Source: Fimenecus sp045613065
GTDB taxonomy: Bacteria > Bacillota > Clostridia > Oscillospirales > Acutalibacteraceae
Length of the DNA stretch: 64,000 nt
Direction: 5' to 3'
NCBI GenBank assembly: GCA_045613065.1
Contig: JAZLAH010000072.1
Span: 39,426 to 103,425 of the forward strand
This document shows positions 52,071-60,710 of the stretch, one piece after another (the stretch's first letter is position 1; each line of letters opens with the position of its first letter). A program made the position numbers and the translations under genes. Below the pieces are notes generated by a model. That model did no database searches, was not told the DNA's origin, and saw only the letters and a program-made list of their open reading frames with translations.

Positions 52071-52099
52071 TTGACGGAATTAATAGGTAATGATATGAT
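52071..52099 (+). promoter_or_regulatory. Promoter of the 876-residue exported protein gene
   Basis: -35 TTGACG (52071-52076), 17-bp spacer, -10 TATGAT (52094-52099), with a leader of about 70 nt. Confidence 0.65.
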
Positions 52100-52178
52100 A
52101 TATACAATGATTTAATGTGATGAAAAATAAGGCGTTTTGTCACAAAAAAGAATCAAAAAAGGAAAAAGGGGAAATAGT

Positions 52179-54809
52179 ATGAAAAGAATTATTGCACTTG
52201 TTCTCTCACTTGCACTTTGCATCGGAGTTTTTGCTCCTCTTACTGCAGTTGCAAAAAATAGTGAAGATACAGCAGAGGAAGCAATTCTTCGTCTTATCGT
52301 TCCTGAAAACTGGGAAATGGATATTGGTGACTCAAGAACGGTAGACTATGCAATTCAGGGAACTGAAAAAAGAATGCTTACATGGTCAGCAGAACCTGCA
52401 GATGTTGCTGAGGTTGATAAATGGGGTCGTGTTACAGCACTTAAAGAAGGTAAAGCTGTAATTACTGCTACAACTGAAGAAGGTCTTACAGACAGCATTA
52501 CACTTAATGTTGTTCTTGAGCCAACAATGATGGCAGACAAAGCTGAAAAAGTTGATTACACACTTGGTGCAGTAGCTGAAGGTGATAATCTTCAGAAAGT
52601 TGTTACAAGATATGAGCTTGACGACGAAACTGTTCCAGCTAACGTAGAAGACAAAAATAATTACGAAAAGGCACAGTCAGTAACAACAAAAGACGGTGCT
52701 GTTTGGACAATCACTGATTACGGTGTTCTCAGAGTTGACGATAAAGCAACAAATGAAAGAGATAAAGAACAGCGTTTTATGGGTGACAGATACTTCTATG
52801 CTTCTGATACAGGTAAAGGCAAGGTTCTTGCAATTTTCGCTGACGGTGAAAACGGTATCTGGACAGTAATGGAAGAAGGCTATTCTCATATCGAGATGGT
52901 CGAAATGACTGGTACTGAAAAAGCTGAAAATATGAACGAGCAGACATGGGAAAGCGTTGCAAGACGTGGTATGGTTTCAAATGCTTACTTTATTGACGGC
53001 GAATGGAAACCTGAAGAAAGCGACAACGACGGTCTTTGGACATCAATGTATGCAGGCGGTGAACTTATGCGCTATGCAGTGCTTAAGGATGACCCTAATG
53101 CAACACCTGAACAGATTGAAGATGCAAGAAAGACAGCAACTCTTTCAACAGAAGCAGTTCTTTTACTTACATATCTTTCAATGCGTCAGGGTACTGTTGA
53201 AAGCTACAACCGTGCACAGAGAAGTGGTACTGTAGTTGATCTTGAAACAGGTAAATACTATACAAATGAAGCTACTCTTGTTGGTGGTGACTATTCACAG
53301 AATATTCCATTCAAGAGTCCTGCTGATATGTTTGATACAATGTACACAAATTATCTCGATTCAGGCGAACCTTCATACGTTCAGGTGCCTGAAGAAAATC
53401 TTAAACTCTTCAATGATGTAGGTTGGGCTAATCCTATGGAAGAACCTGAAGAAGAGTATGATATGCGTACAAGAAATCTTGAAGGCTTCTGGTCAAGAAC
53501 ATATTCATTCAGAGATGAAAACAGTGACTATGACTCATTTGCTTATTGGTCACATAATGGTGATGGTACAGCAACAGGTGTTTCAACAAAGACATATGGG
53601 GACGGAAGTGACTTCCTTCTCCATGGTGAAAACTATCGTGGACTTTTAGTTGATGCAACTGGTGAAATTCCTGAAAGACTCTGGAATGACCTGATTCCTG
53701 AAGGCAAAGTTATTGAAGACATCGTTTATAAGGGTGATACAAGCTCTGACGAAATCATCGGTCACGTATTCCTTTATAAACTAGCTTATGACATTCTTGG
53801 TCCTGAAGACCCTGAACTTGCAGCACTTATTGTAAATACAATGGATAAGTTTGCACAGCACCTTGTTGATAACTCATATAATATGGTTGATGGTTCAGGT
53901 CAGCCAACAACATGGGCAAAGTTCTCAAGAACATATTTCCACAATGGCCAGGTTCTCGGTGGTGCACCTCTTAATGCTCTCGTTCTCCTTACAGTATTTA
54001 AGGTTGCAGCACACGTTACAGGTTACCAGAAATGGGAAGACGAATACAGAATGGCAGCATTTGATGAGCAGTATGAATATGCTAAGATTATGATTCAGGA
54101 ACTTGAAAGATATCAGCTTTCAATTCTTGAATATGTTAACGATATTTCTCCTGTTTTCGGTAAGCTTCTTCGTAAAGCAGTTGGTACAAAGGTATTTGAT
54201 ATGGCATACAAATTGATTCTCAACCATTCTGACGAAGAAATGGCTATGCTCGGCTTCTATACACTCTTCCAGCTTGAAGATGACGAAGAACTCCTTAAGT
54301 ATTACAGAGAAGCACTTGATGATTGGTGGTTCTCAATGCAGAACAGTGAAAATCCACTCTGGTACTATGTTTACCAGCTTGCATATCCAGAAGAGGAAAA
54401 GACAGACGCATATGGCAACAGCCTTATTGAAACTGCTTCATGGTCACTTTCACGTCATCCTCTTGATTTGAGAAGATTCCTTGCAACAAACGAAAATCGT
54501 GATGATGTTTACGAGTTTGACCTTGATGATGTAGGTATCGGCGGAACAAATGAGATTTCATTTGACCCTGATGAGTATGTACCAAAATTCTGGAATTCAA
54601 AGAGCAAGATTCTTAAGACAGTTGGTATGATCTTTGGTCTTACAAAGCTTGAACAGACAGTTGCAGCACCTGACGAAAGAGCATTCCATAAGTACAATGG
54701 TTCTTCATATGACCTTAATGATGCTCATAATATTTATGAAATGGAAGGTTCAACAACTTATTCACTTCCATATTGGATGGGCAGATATCACGGTATGCTT
54801 GAAAACTAA
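52179..54809 (+). CDS. Large exported protein with Big_2-like domain, function unknown
   Basis: 876 residues. A classical signal peptide (about 1-25, cut near AVAKN) is followed by an Ig-like Big_2 domain (about 40-110: LTWSAEPADVAEVDKWGRVTALKEG). The remaining 750 residues are alpha/beta and very rich in Asp, Glu and Tyr. Recurring stretches such as WNDLIPEGKV, IGHVFLYKLAYDILGPEDPE, TWAKFSRTYFHNGQVLGGAPLNALV and WWFSMQNSENPLWYYVYQLA recall helical toroids of carbohydrate-active proteins, but I cannot name a family. No anchor or dockerin is seen. The ATG at 52179 is preceded by AAGGGG. A terminator shared with the next gene's promoter follows. Confidence 0.75.
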   Translation: MKRIIALVLSLALCIGVFAPLTAVAKNSEDTAEEAILRLIVPENWEMDIGDSRTVDYAIQGTEKRMLTWSAEPADVAEVDKWGRVTALKEGKAVITATTEEGLTDSITLNVVLEPTMMADKAEKVDYTLGAVAEGDNLQKVVTRYELDDETVPANVEDKNNYEKAQSVTTKDGAVWTITDYGVLRVDDKATNERDKEQRFMGDRYFYASDTGKGKVLAIFADGENGIWTVMEEGYSHIEMVEMTGTEKAENMNEQTWESVARRGMVSNAYFIDGEWKPEESDNDGLWTSMYAGGELMRYAVLKDDPNATPEQIEDARKTATLSTEAVLLLTYLSMRQGTVESYNRAQRSGTVVDLETGKYYTNEATLVGGDYSQNIPFKSPADMFDTMYTNYLDSGEPSYVQVPEENLKLFNDVGWANPMEEPEEEYDMRTRNLEGFWSRTYSFRDENSDYDSFAYWSHNGDGTATGVSTKTYGDGSDFLLHGENYRGLLVDATGEIPERLWNDLIPEGKVIEDIVYKGDTSSDEIIGHVFLYKLAYDILGPEDPELAALIVNTMDKFAQHLVDNSYNMVDGSGQPTTWAKFSRTYFHNGQVLGGAPLNALVLLTVFKVAAHVTGYQKWEDEYRMAAFDEQYEYAKIMIQELERYQLSILEYVNDISPVFGKLLRKAVGTKVFDMAYKLILNHSDEEMAMLGFYTLFQLEDDEELLKYYREALDDWWFSMQNSENPLWYYVYQLAYPEEEKTDAYGNSLIETASWSLSRHPLDLRRFLATNENRDDVYEFDLDDVGIGGTNEISFDPDEYVPKFWNSKSKILKTVGMIFGLTKLEQTVAAPDERAFHKYNGSSYDLNDAHNIYEMEGSTTYSLPYWMGRYHGMLEN

Positions 54810-54857
54810 GCACAACAAAAAGTAATTTACTGAATTACAATAAATAGTCTAAAAAAA

Positions 54858-54909
54858 GAGTCAACACTTTTTAAAAGGTGTTGACTCTAACTTTTTTTGG
54901 TAGTAAAAT
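54858..54909 (+). promoter_or_regulatory. Terminator hairpin containing the next gene's -35 box
   Basis: GAGTCAACAC (54858-54867) pairs with GTGTTGACTC (54878-54887), then AACTTTTTTT. The TTGACT within the second arm (54881-54886) is a -35 at 17 bp from TAAAAT (54904-54909). Confidence 0.75.
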
Positions 54910-54938
54910 TATTATGTATTATTTTGGGAGGATTGTAT

Positions 54939-56135
54939 ATGAAAAAGGTAATTTCAATTCTTTTGAGCATTGTTCTCGTTCTCTCCCATTCTGTAATGGT
55001 ATTTGCTGCTATTCCAGGAGAAAATGATGTGCTCAAATTTGACGAAAATGGTGAGTTTAAGATTTTTAATATCTGTGACATTCAGGACCATTTTCCTATG
55101 AACAAAACTACCGTTGCATTTATTAAGGATATGATAAAAATTCATGAACCTGATATAGTTGTTCTCGGTGGTGATAACACAACTGCACCAAAGGAAACTA
55201 AGGCAGATGCAGTTAAAGAACTCTGTGATATTTTTGTTGATACTGAAACATATTTCACATTCGTTTTTGGCAATCACGATGATGAGCAGGATGTTTCTCG
55301 TGAAGAACTTTTTGAGATGTATAAGCTTTATGGTGGAAAATACTGTCTTGCATATGATGCAGTTCCTGAACTTTCAGGTGTTGGTACTCACAACCTTACT
55401 GTAAAAAGCTCTGATGGCAGTAAAATAGCCTACAATCTCTATATGTTTGATTCAAATTCATATGTTTATGATGACGAGGGTAATGAGTTAGGATATGACT
55501 GTGTTCATAAAGACCAGATAGATTGGTATAAAAATACATCTAAAGCACTTAAGGATGCAAATAATGGAGAAACCGTAAAAGCTATGGCGTTCCAGCATAT
55601 CATTGTTCAGGAAATTTATGAAATGATGTTTTACGAATTTCCTTTTGCTCTCGGTAAGGCAACGCCAAACTTTGACGGACAGTCTTATACATATTTGCCA
55701 TACGTGTATAATATAAAGGATGGTTTTCTTCTTGAAGCACCTTGTCCAGGTTATTATAATTACGGACAGTTTGATGCTTTTGTAGAAACTGGTGATGTTG
55801 TTGCTGTTTTCTCAGGCCATGACCACCTTAATTCTTTTACTGTTGAGAAGGATGGCGTTGATATTGTAAATACTCCTACCTGTTCTTTGGGGACTTATGG
55901 TGACCCATCAACAAGAGGTATTCGTATGTTGACGATTAATGAAGCTGATACCTCTGTTTATGAGTCTGAGATGTTGACAGTTACTGATTACGTTCTTGGA
56001 GAAGGAAAACATCTTACAGAATATGGTGATGTTACAACAGGCGATGCTGTTCTTGGTATTTTTGAAACTGTATTCTTTAAGTTGTATTTACAGATTACCG
56101 ATGTGATATACACATTTACAGGTATTATAATGTAA
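54939..56135 (+). CDS. Exported metallophosphoesterase
   Basis: 398 residues. A signal peptide (about 1-23, ending VFAAIPG) and a calcineurin-like fold: ICDIQDHFPM, VVLGGDNTTAP, FGNHDDEQDV, AFQHI and FSGHDHLNSF. It resembles the purple-acid-type outer phosphatases found in gut Clostridia. The chain ends in a hydrophobic stretch FFKLYLQITDVIYTFTGIIM that could associate with the membrane. It is not a close copy of the phosphoesterase at 50639 in length or domain content. GGGAGG lies 8 nt before the ATG at 54939; the frame is open to 54897, but that start precedes the promoter -10. Confidence 0.87.
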   Translation: MKKVISILLSIVLVLSHSVMVFAAIPGENDVLKFDENGEFKIFNICDIQDHFPMNKTTVAFIKDMIKIHEPDIVVLGGDNTTAPKETKADAVKELCDIFVDTETYFTFVFGNHDDEQDVSREELFEMYKLYGGKYCLAYDAVPELSGVGTHNLTVKSSDGSKIAYNLYMFDSNSYVYDDEGNELGYDCVHKDQIDWYKNTSKALKDANNGETVKAMAFQHIIVQEIYEMMFYEFPFALGKATPNFDGQSYTYLPYVYNIKDGFLLEAPCPGYYNYGQFDAFVETGDVVAVFSGHDHLNSFTVEKDGVDIVNTPTCSLGTYGDPSTRGIRMLTINEADTSVYESEMLTVTDYVLGEGKHLTEYGDVTTGDAVLGIFETVFFKLYLQITDVIYTFTGIIM

Positions 56136-56189
56136 AATATTATTAACTTTAAGTTAGTATATTAAAAGTATCCGAAAGGGGTTCAAAAA

Positions 56190-58133
56190 ATGAAAAAGTT
56201 TATTGCAGTTCTTCTTGCAGTTATTATGGTGGTGTCAATAGCAATGATTCCTGCATCAGCAAGTGAAAAAAATCAGGAAAACGTTACAGTTTCCGATATG
56301 GAAAGCGTTTTCGCTGATGGTGAAAACAGTCTTATCGTTTTCGTAACAGGTATCGGACAGAGCTATTCATATCGCTTTGATGAAAGTTATACAAAAGAGG
56401 GTGCCTTCGAAAATGGCACTCTTCAGGATTATGAAAACTATGCTCCTCTTATTGCAGAAGGAAAGTATCAATCAAGATGGAATCTTTTTAATTCAATGGA
56501 TGAAGCATTTTCAGACCCATCGATTATTACTGCTATAGTCAAGGTTGTTACTAACCTTATTTCATCATCAGTTACAGGAAAGTTTACAATTAAGCAGGAA
56601 GATGTGAATACAATTCTTCGCAATCTCTTCAAATTCAACCTTGTTGATGAAAATGGCAATTCTAATCCTCGAGTTGTAACTCCAAGATATGCAATGCCCG
56701 TTTCAGAGTATCCTTGGGCAGAGGGTGAAGACGGTGAAATGCGTAGTGAAGCAAGAGAACGCTTCTTCTCATCTATTCCTTGTGAAGATATAGCAAAAGA
56801 GAAGTTCGGTGAAAACTATGAAGATTATCTTTATGTTTTCAACTATAATGCTTTCTCATATACAACAAAGAATGTAGAAGGACTTCACGATTTTATCGAA
56901 ACAATTCTTGCAAATAATAAAGTAGGAGCAAAAGATGTTATTCTTGTTCCTATGAGTATGGGTGCATCTGTTACAACTGCTTATATTGATGCATATCCAA
57001 CAGCAGCTGAAAATCATCTCAAAAGAGTTATCGGTATTGTAGGTGCATGGGATGGTACAGAAATTATTGCAGATATGCTTACTCAGCAATATTGCGAACC
57101 TATGTCAGCAGAACTTTTCTACAACGGTATTATAGGTGATCTTATAGGTGAGCCTTGGGGTTATCTTATAAATGTTGCTCTCCGTGTTGCTCCAAAGCAG
57201 GTGCTTCGTGATTTTATTGATATGGCATTAAAAGGACTTTCAACAGAATTGTTCGGAACAACTCCATCTTTGAGTAATATGGTGCCACTTGCAAGATATG
57301 AAGAGGTTATGGCAACAAATTTCATTACATCTGATGTTGTGAAAAAGGAAGTTGATGATTTCTATGCAGCAAAAGCAAGACTCCATAAAAATATTGCAAA
57401 TCTTCAGGCAGAAGGTGTAACATTCTCATTTATTGCAGGTTATGGTCTTCCATTTGGTGCTTGCACACCTGACTACAGTTTCTTCGGTTTTTTGAAAAGT
57501 GCTCCTATAACAAACTCTGACGAGATTATCAATATTGATTCAACTGCTCCGGGAACATCTTATGTTACATACGGAACAAAATTCCAGGATACTGAAGGCA
57601 GAGAGCTTTCGCCTGATGGTTCACTTGATATTTCAACTTGCTATTACAAGGATTCTACATGGTATTTCTTTGAGCAGAAACACGAGCTTGAACACAACAA
57701 TACAGCTCTTTCTCTTGCACTTAACCTTGCAACAGGTGATGTAACAACAGTTGACAGTTGTGATGACCCTGACGGAGAATATTATTATCCTCAGTTCAAT
57801 GGTGCAAGAAACTTAAAACGTCTCAAGTGGTATAAAGAAGACCTCCAGAGATATTGTGATGAAACAGGCTATGTTCTTACTGCAGAACAGGAAGCAATTC
57901 TCAAGGAAGCAGATGCAATGACAAAGAATACTGTCAATAACGTTGAAAACGACGAAGCAGTTATGGACAAGGTTAATGCAATGCTTGTTGAAATCGGTGT
58001 TTATGAACCTGAAGCAGAACCTGAATTCATCGACACAGCACTTAATGTGGCACTTAAAGGTATAAATGATGTTATTTATCTCGTTTTCGGTGCAAAAGGC
58101 TTCGCTGATTTTGAACTTCCTAAACTCAAATAA
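56190..58133 (+). CDS. Exported lipase-like alpha/beta hydrolase
   Basis: 647 residues. A signal peptide (about 1-24, ending PASASE) is followed by IVFVTGIGQSYSYRF, which resembles the start of a large lipase or LCAT-type hydrolase. A nucleophile elbow VPMSMGASVTTAY has a Ser in the expected M-S-M-G setting, though the first residue is Pro where Gly is usual. The final 150 residues are helical, and the end DTALNVALKGINDVIYLVFG recalls the tail of the preceding gene product. AAAGGGG lies 8 nt before the ATG. The gene starts 54 nt after the phosphoesterase stop and may be read with it. Substrate unknown. Confidence 0.7.
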   Translation: MKKFIAVLLAVIMVVSIAMIPASASEKNQENVTVSDMESVFADGENSLIVFVTGIGQSYSYRFDESYTKEGAFENGTLQDYENYAPLIAEGKYQSRWNLFNSMDEAFSDPSIITAIVKVVTNLISSSVTGKFTIKQEDVNTILRNLFKFNLVDENGNSNPRVVTPRYAMPVSEYPWAEGEDGEMRSEARERFFSSIPCEDIAKEKFGENYEDYLYVFNYNAFSYTTKNVEGLHDFIETILANNKVGAKDVILVPMSMGASVTTAYIDAYPTAAENHLKRVIGIVGAWDGTEIIADMLTQQYCEPMSAELFYNGIIGDLIGEPWGYLINVALRVAPKQVLRDFIDMALKGLSTELFGTTPSLSNMVPLARYEEVMATNFITSDVVKKEVDDFYAAKARLHKNIANLQAEGVTFSFIAGYGLPFGACTPDYSFFGFLKSAPITNSDEIINIDSTAPGTSYVTYGTKFQDTEGRELSPDGSLDISTCYYKDSTWYFFEQKHELEHNNTALSLALNLATGDVTTVDSCDDPDGEYYYPQFNGARNLKRLKWYKEDLQRYCDETGYVLTAEQEAILKEADAMTKNTVNNVENDEAVMDKVNAMLVEIGVYEPEAEPEFIDTALNVALKGINDVIYLVFGAKGFADFELPKLK

Positions 58134-58145
58134 AAGTTAAAGTAA

Positions 58146-58175
58146 TCCCCTTGGATTTACGCCAAGGGGATTCTT
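58146..58175 (+). terminator. Terminator after the lipase-like gene
   Basis: TCCCCTTGG, loop ATTTACG, CCAAGGGGA, then TTCTT. The stem is the same as that after ppdK. The short T tail makes read-through into the SGNH gene likely. Confidence 0.7.
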
Positions 58176-58192
58176 AAGTTTGGAGAATTGAT

Positions 58193-58834
58193 ATGGATAA
58201 AATAGTAATAAAAAAAGATAGTAAGGTTTTGTTTCTTGGTGACAGCATATCCGACCCGAAGTTCAATTTTCGTATGATGAAGGATATTAAGGGAAGAAAT
58301 ATCTATGCATTGCAACTCAAAAAGAGATTAAGGAAATATAGCAAAGACATAAAAGTTGACATTAAGGGTATAGCAAGTAATCGTACATATCATGTTTATG
58401 ATAGACTTACAAAAGACTGTATCAACATGAAACCTGATGTAATAATTATGCTCATCGGTGTCAATGATGCTTGGGAAAACTATGTTCCACAGGATTATCC
58501 ACCACTTCTTCGACCAATGGAGCCACATATTCGTGAAATATACAGAAGATTGAAAATGGAGTTGCCGGACACACAGGTGCTTTACTTAATGCCTTTTATG
58601 ACCGATGCAGTAGAAAAAAAGTTTCCTTTCCATAAAACTCTTGATGAATATCGTGAAATTCTGAAAAATACAGCACTTGAAAATGGTGCGTTGGTACTTG
58701 ATTTGCAAGAAATTTTTAATGAAGCACAAAAGACTATTGCACCAAAAGACCTTGCTATTGACGGAATTCATCCAACAAATCTTGGTCACAAGGTTATGGC
58801 AGATGCAGTATACAAAATGCTTGATTTAAGATAA
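58193..58834 (+). CDS. SGNH/GDSL hydrolase (lysophospholipase L1-like)
   Basis: 213 residues, no signal peptide. Block I is VLFLGDSISDPKFN with the Ser nucleophile near residue 18, block III is LIGVNDAWENY with Asn, and the last block is AIDGIHPTNLGHKVMA with Asp and His. Substrate not evident; sugar O-acetyl groups are the common one. The start lies 18 nt after the preceding terminator, with TTGGAGAATTG before the ATG and no clear promoter of its own, so it may depend on read-through from the upstream genes. Confidence 0.87.
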   Translation: MDKIVIKKDSKVLFLGDSISDPKFNFRMMKDIKGRNIYALQLKKRLRKYSKDIKVDIKGIASNRTYHVYDRLTKDCINMKPDVIIMLIGVNDAWENYVPQDYPPLLRPMEPHIREIYRRLKMELPDTQVLYLMPFMTDAVEKKFPFHKTLDEYREILKNTALENGALVLDLQEIFNEAQKTIAPKDLAIDGIHPTNLGHKVMADAVYKMLDLR

Positions 58835-58856
58835 TGTTTACTAACATCATAAAAAA

Positions 58857-58888
58857 ATCTCCATCGAATATTCGGTGGAGATTTTTTG
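58857..58888. terminator. Bidirectional terminator between convergent genes
   Basis: ATCTCCATCGAA, loop TA, TTCGGTGGAGAT, then TTTTTT, A-rich on the other side. It is of the same CCATCGA/TCGGTGG type as those around the TraX gene. Confidence 0.9.
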
Positions 58889-58908
58889 TTGAGTATGTAT
58901 TATTTTTA

Positions 58909-60573
58909 TTACTTAAACGTTACATTTGCATATTTGTCAGTGACAAACATAATTTTGCTATCGGTTTTTGAATTTAAGTCTTTGAATTTCACATTTTCAA
59001 CAGTTACATTCATTGTGTTTGTTTCGTTTGCTGCAGAAAATTTTGATTTCATTGCTGCGTTGTAGGTGATATTTTTGAACACAATGTTATCGGCAGTAAA
59101 ATTATTGATTTCAGTTGTTTCCATATCTCCGATTTCTTCCGTAAACACTATACACGCTATTGCACGACCATCATCACGGAAAATTTCGATATTATCAAAG
59201 ACAACGCCATCAATACATCCTCCAGCTATTTCAACAACAATTGCAAGAGAAGCGACACGATTGTTATTCCATGTGGCGTCTCGACAGATAACGGCACTAT
59301 CCTTAAAAGTAATATTTCTGATAGTTTTGGTGACCTCACCGTGTATTCCGTAACATCTTGCTTTGCCAGCCCAGGCGACACAATTTGTGTACGTGATATC
59401 TTCACTGATTGCGTGTTCCGGACCACCAAGTGTCTTTACATCAAACAAGTCGTCACCGCTTCGTGCGAAACAACGTTCAATTGTACCGTTTTGTGTGTTG
59501 CAGATTGCAAAGGCATCAGAATTTTGCTTGTAACCAAAAATATCAACATCCTTGATGTTAAGGTTTTCACAACGATAACTGATAAATGACCATTCGGGTG
59601 AATTAACAATCTTGATTCCACTCACTTCAATATTATTGCATTGAGTAAATACAACACCTCTGCGTTCACGGCGATCAAGGTGTGATAAATCAATAACACC
59701 TCTACCAACGAATTTAATGTTGTCACAGTTATAGAAATTTATGAAAGGAAAACGGGTTAGACCAAAAGCATTAAGAGAAAGTGCTTCAGGCTCAGAATAT
59801 CTTAGTTCATCCTCTTCACTCATGATATCATATATATGCTGTGCAAGAACATAAGCACCCTGACGAAGATAAACAACGGTATTATTCTGTGAAAAGCATG
59901 CATAAGGAATTTCTAACAGACCACTATCAACAACAATCACATTTTCTTCACCGTATTGCTTTTGATATTCTGCAATCTCAGCATCTTCGTCAATTTTCTC
60001 TCTCACAAAAAGGGTGTATGCACATTTTTGCGAAGCAGAATTGAAAAGGAATGTGTATATTCCAAAGTCATCAATGGTTGCTGTCATAACACCTTTTGAA
60101 CATTCAGCTTGTACATCAAGACTTTCAGGAAGACAAATTGCATCTTTAATTTTCAAATCCTTGGAGTGAAGTTCAATATTGAATGAAAAATTTTCGTATT
60201 CATTGATATATATTTCTGAGAAGGAGTGAAGCTCACCATGTTGAGTTTCACCGAGAAAAACTGTTGCAGCATAGACAGGGATATCTTTTTCACTGATTTG
60301 TGCACTGTAATATGGTGAAACTACAATCCCATTTACATCATCATAGCCTTGACATCCTTTATAAAGTTCCAATTCTGCATTTGCACGGTATTTAAGTTCT
60401 TCTTCTGTAATTCCCCATTCTTCAAGAGTTTTTACAGCTTCTAGAGGATATTTGAGTATATCAAAGTCAAGTTTGTCGCTTGGTGGCCAAATGGTAGCAG
60501 GTGAAAAAATTGAAGAAAAAGTTATAGAAATGGTAACAAAAATCCTGAAAATTACTCTGAATATATTAAGCAT
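58909..60573 (-). CDS. Exported GH28-like parallel beta-helix glycosidase
   Basis: 554 residues. An N-terminal hydrophobic signal or anchor (about 1-25) leads to a beta-rich region, then a right-handed beta-helix starting near residue 210. Its coils read GRGVIDLSHLDRR, FTQCNNIEVSGIKIVNSPEW, NLNIKDVDIFGYKQNSDAFA and CFARSGDDLFDVKT. NSDAF and SGDDLF are the GH28 motif I and II acids, and GIHGE takes the place of GHG. Enzymes of this kind cut pectin, rhamnogalacturonan or related plant chains. It is a single gene facing away from the aldo/keto reductase, with a good promoter. Confidence 0.8.
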   Translation of the reverse strand: MLNIFRVIFRIFVTISITFSSIFSPATIWPPSDKLDFDILKYPLEAVKTLEEWGITEEELKYRANAELELYKGCQGYDDVNGIVVSPYYSAQISEKDIPVYAATVFLGETQHGELHSFSEIYINEYENFSFNIELHSKDLKIKDAICLPESLDVQAECSKGVMTATIDDFGIYTFLFNSASQKCAYTLFVREKIDEDAEIAEYQKQYGEENVIVVDSGLLEIPYACFSQNNTVVYLRQGAYVLAQHIYDIMSEEDELRYSEPEALSLNAFGLTRFPFINFYNCDNIKFVGRGVIDLSHLDRRERRGVVFTQCNNIEVSGIKIVNSPEWSFISYRCENLNIKDVDIFGYKQNSDAFAICNTQNGTIERCFARSGDDLFDVKTLGGPEHAISEDITYTNCVAWAGKARCYGIHGEVTKTIRNITFKDSAVICRDATWNNNRVASLAIVVEIAGGCIDGVVFDNIEIFRDDGRAIACIVFTEEIGDMETTEINNFTADNIVFKNITYNAAMKSKFSAANETNTMNVTVENVKFKDLNSKTDSKIMFVTDKYANVTFK

Positions 60574-60597
60574 AAAAACACACCTTTCTATATAAGG

Positions 60598-60626
60598 ATT
60601 GTAACAAGATAGTAAAGTAAATGCAA
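60598..60626 (-). promoter_or_regulatory. Promoter of the GH28-like gene
   Basis: On the minus strand: -35 TTGCAT (60626-60621), 17-bp spacer, -10 TACAAT (60603-60598). Confidence 0.75.
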
Positions 60627-60657
60627 GTCATAATATGTTACTTTTTATAAAATCATA

Positions 60658-60686
60658 TTGCAAAATGCTTTTTATTACATTATACT
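60658..60686 (+). promoter_or_regulatory. Promoter of the aldo/keto reductase gene
   Basis: -35 TTGCAA (60658-60663), 17-bp spacer, -10 TATACT (60681-60686). Confidence 0.65.
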
Positions 60687-60710
60687 TTTATCATTGAGAG
60701 GAATGATATT

